64,000 nt of DNA from NCBI RefSeq assembly GCF_003325755.1, contig NZ_QORI02000008.1, positions 124,001 through 188,000 on the forward strand, in the 5' to 3' direction. The position numbers were made by a program, and so were the translations under genes. The DNA is from Pseudomonas sp. SST3 (lineage in GTDB: Bacteria > Pseudomonadota > Gammaproteobacteria > Pseudomonadales > Pseudomonadaceae). A model generated the notes under the pieces. That model made no database searches. It worked only from the letters and a program-made list of their open reading frames with translations, and had not been told where the DNA came from. This document shows, piece after piece, positions 63,900 through 64,000 of the stretch; position 1 is the first letter of the stretch; each line of letters begins with the position of its first letter.

Positions 63900-64000
63900 G
63901 TCGATCCCTGGGCTGCAGTGATGGCTTGAGTGTATCAGGCCGCTTGGCAACGTCATTCAGCTTGTTATTTTCCGCCAGCGTAAGCGAACCCATCGATCTA

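Overview
The window looks like chromosome of a Pseudomonas-group gammaproteobacterium, most likely near Pseudomonas/Stutzerimonas stutzeri. The basis is high-GC coding sequence, protein sequences typical of the group (NrdA with two ATP-cone segments, GacS with its phospho-accepting His at residue 293, a six-gene Nqr operon followed by apbE, nqrM and sthA), gene neighbourhoods that recall P. aeruginosa, an integron-integrase relic, and many Pseudomonas-type REP elements (GCGAGCAAGCTCGCTCCTAC and GTAGGGTGGAT types). No rRNA, tRNA or CRISPR array was seen. I read the sequence by eye and ran no database search.

Layout. 1-13062 is an accessory region. It holds a DMT exporter, an AT-rich small membrane protein, a putative pore-forming effector with its membrane immunity gene plus a decayed second copy of that module, and a MerR regulator divergent from a frameshifted class IV aminotransferase. 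A Kelch/SnoaL/LysR block follows, bracketed by two copies of a 0.5-kb direct repeat; the second copy is fused to a piece of an integron integrase. Then come a frameshifted membrane protein, a REP-associated tyrosine transposase, and an AT-rich 748-aa protein that joins an Mrr-type nuclease domain to a STAND-like NTPase (a candidate antiphage defence gene).

13095-34948 is mostly core. nrdA-nrdB lies divergent from a rstA/rstB-type two-component system, with palindromic NrdR-like boxes and a perfect DnaA box between them. These are followed by a phosphopantetheinyl transferase, argP divergent from a TRIC-type channel gene, gacS convergent with ggt, and the run cysM, rlmD, relA, mazG and a DUF2058 gene. 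35100-45283 holds a phosphoribosyltransferase/erythromycin-esterase-like pair and then the complete ligase-associated DNA repair set (exonuclease, ATP-dependent ligase, Lhr-type helicase, PdeM nuclease), whose genes are separated by REP arrays. 45452-51578 holds a SNF2 helicase, a small exported protein and mfd. 51736-62174 carries a long GAPDH, nqrABCDEF-apbE-nqrM (the sodium-pumping NADH:quinone oxidoreductase with its two maturation factors) and sthA. The end holds a minus-strand operon of a PilZ protein, a small exported protein and a glycerophosphodiester phosphodiesterase.

Caution: at least five otherwise intact genes (aminotransferase, membrane protein at 8938, Lhr, ligase, hypothetical at 44721) are broken by what looks like one shifted or missing base each. 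This could be real decay or uncorrected indel error in the assembly. Such genes are annotated over their full reconstructed extent.
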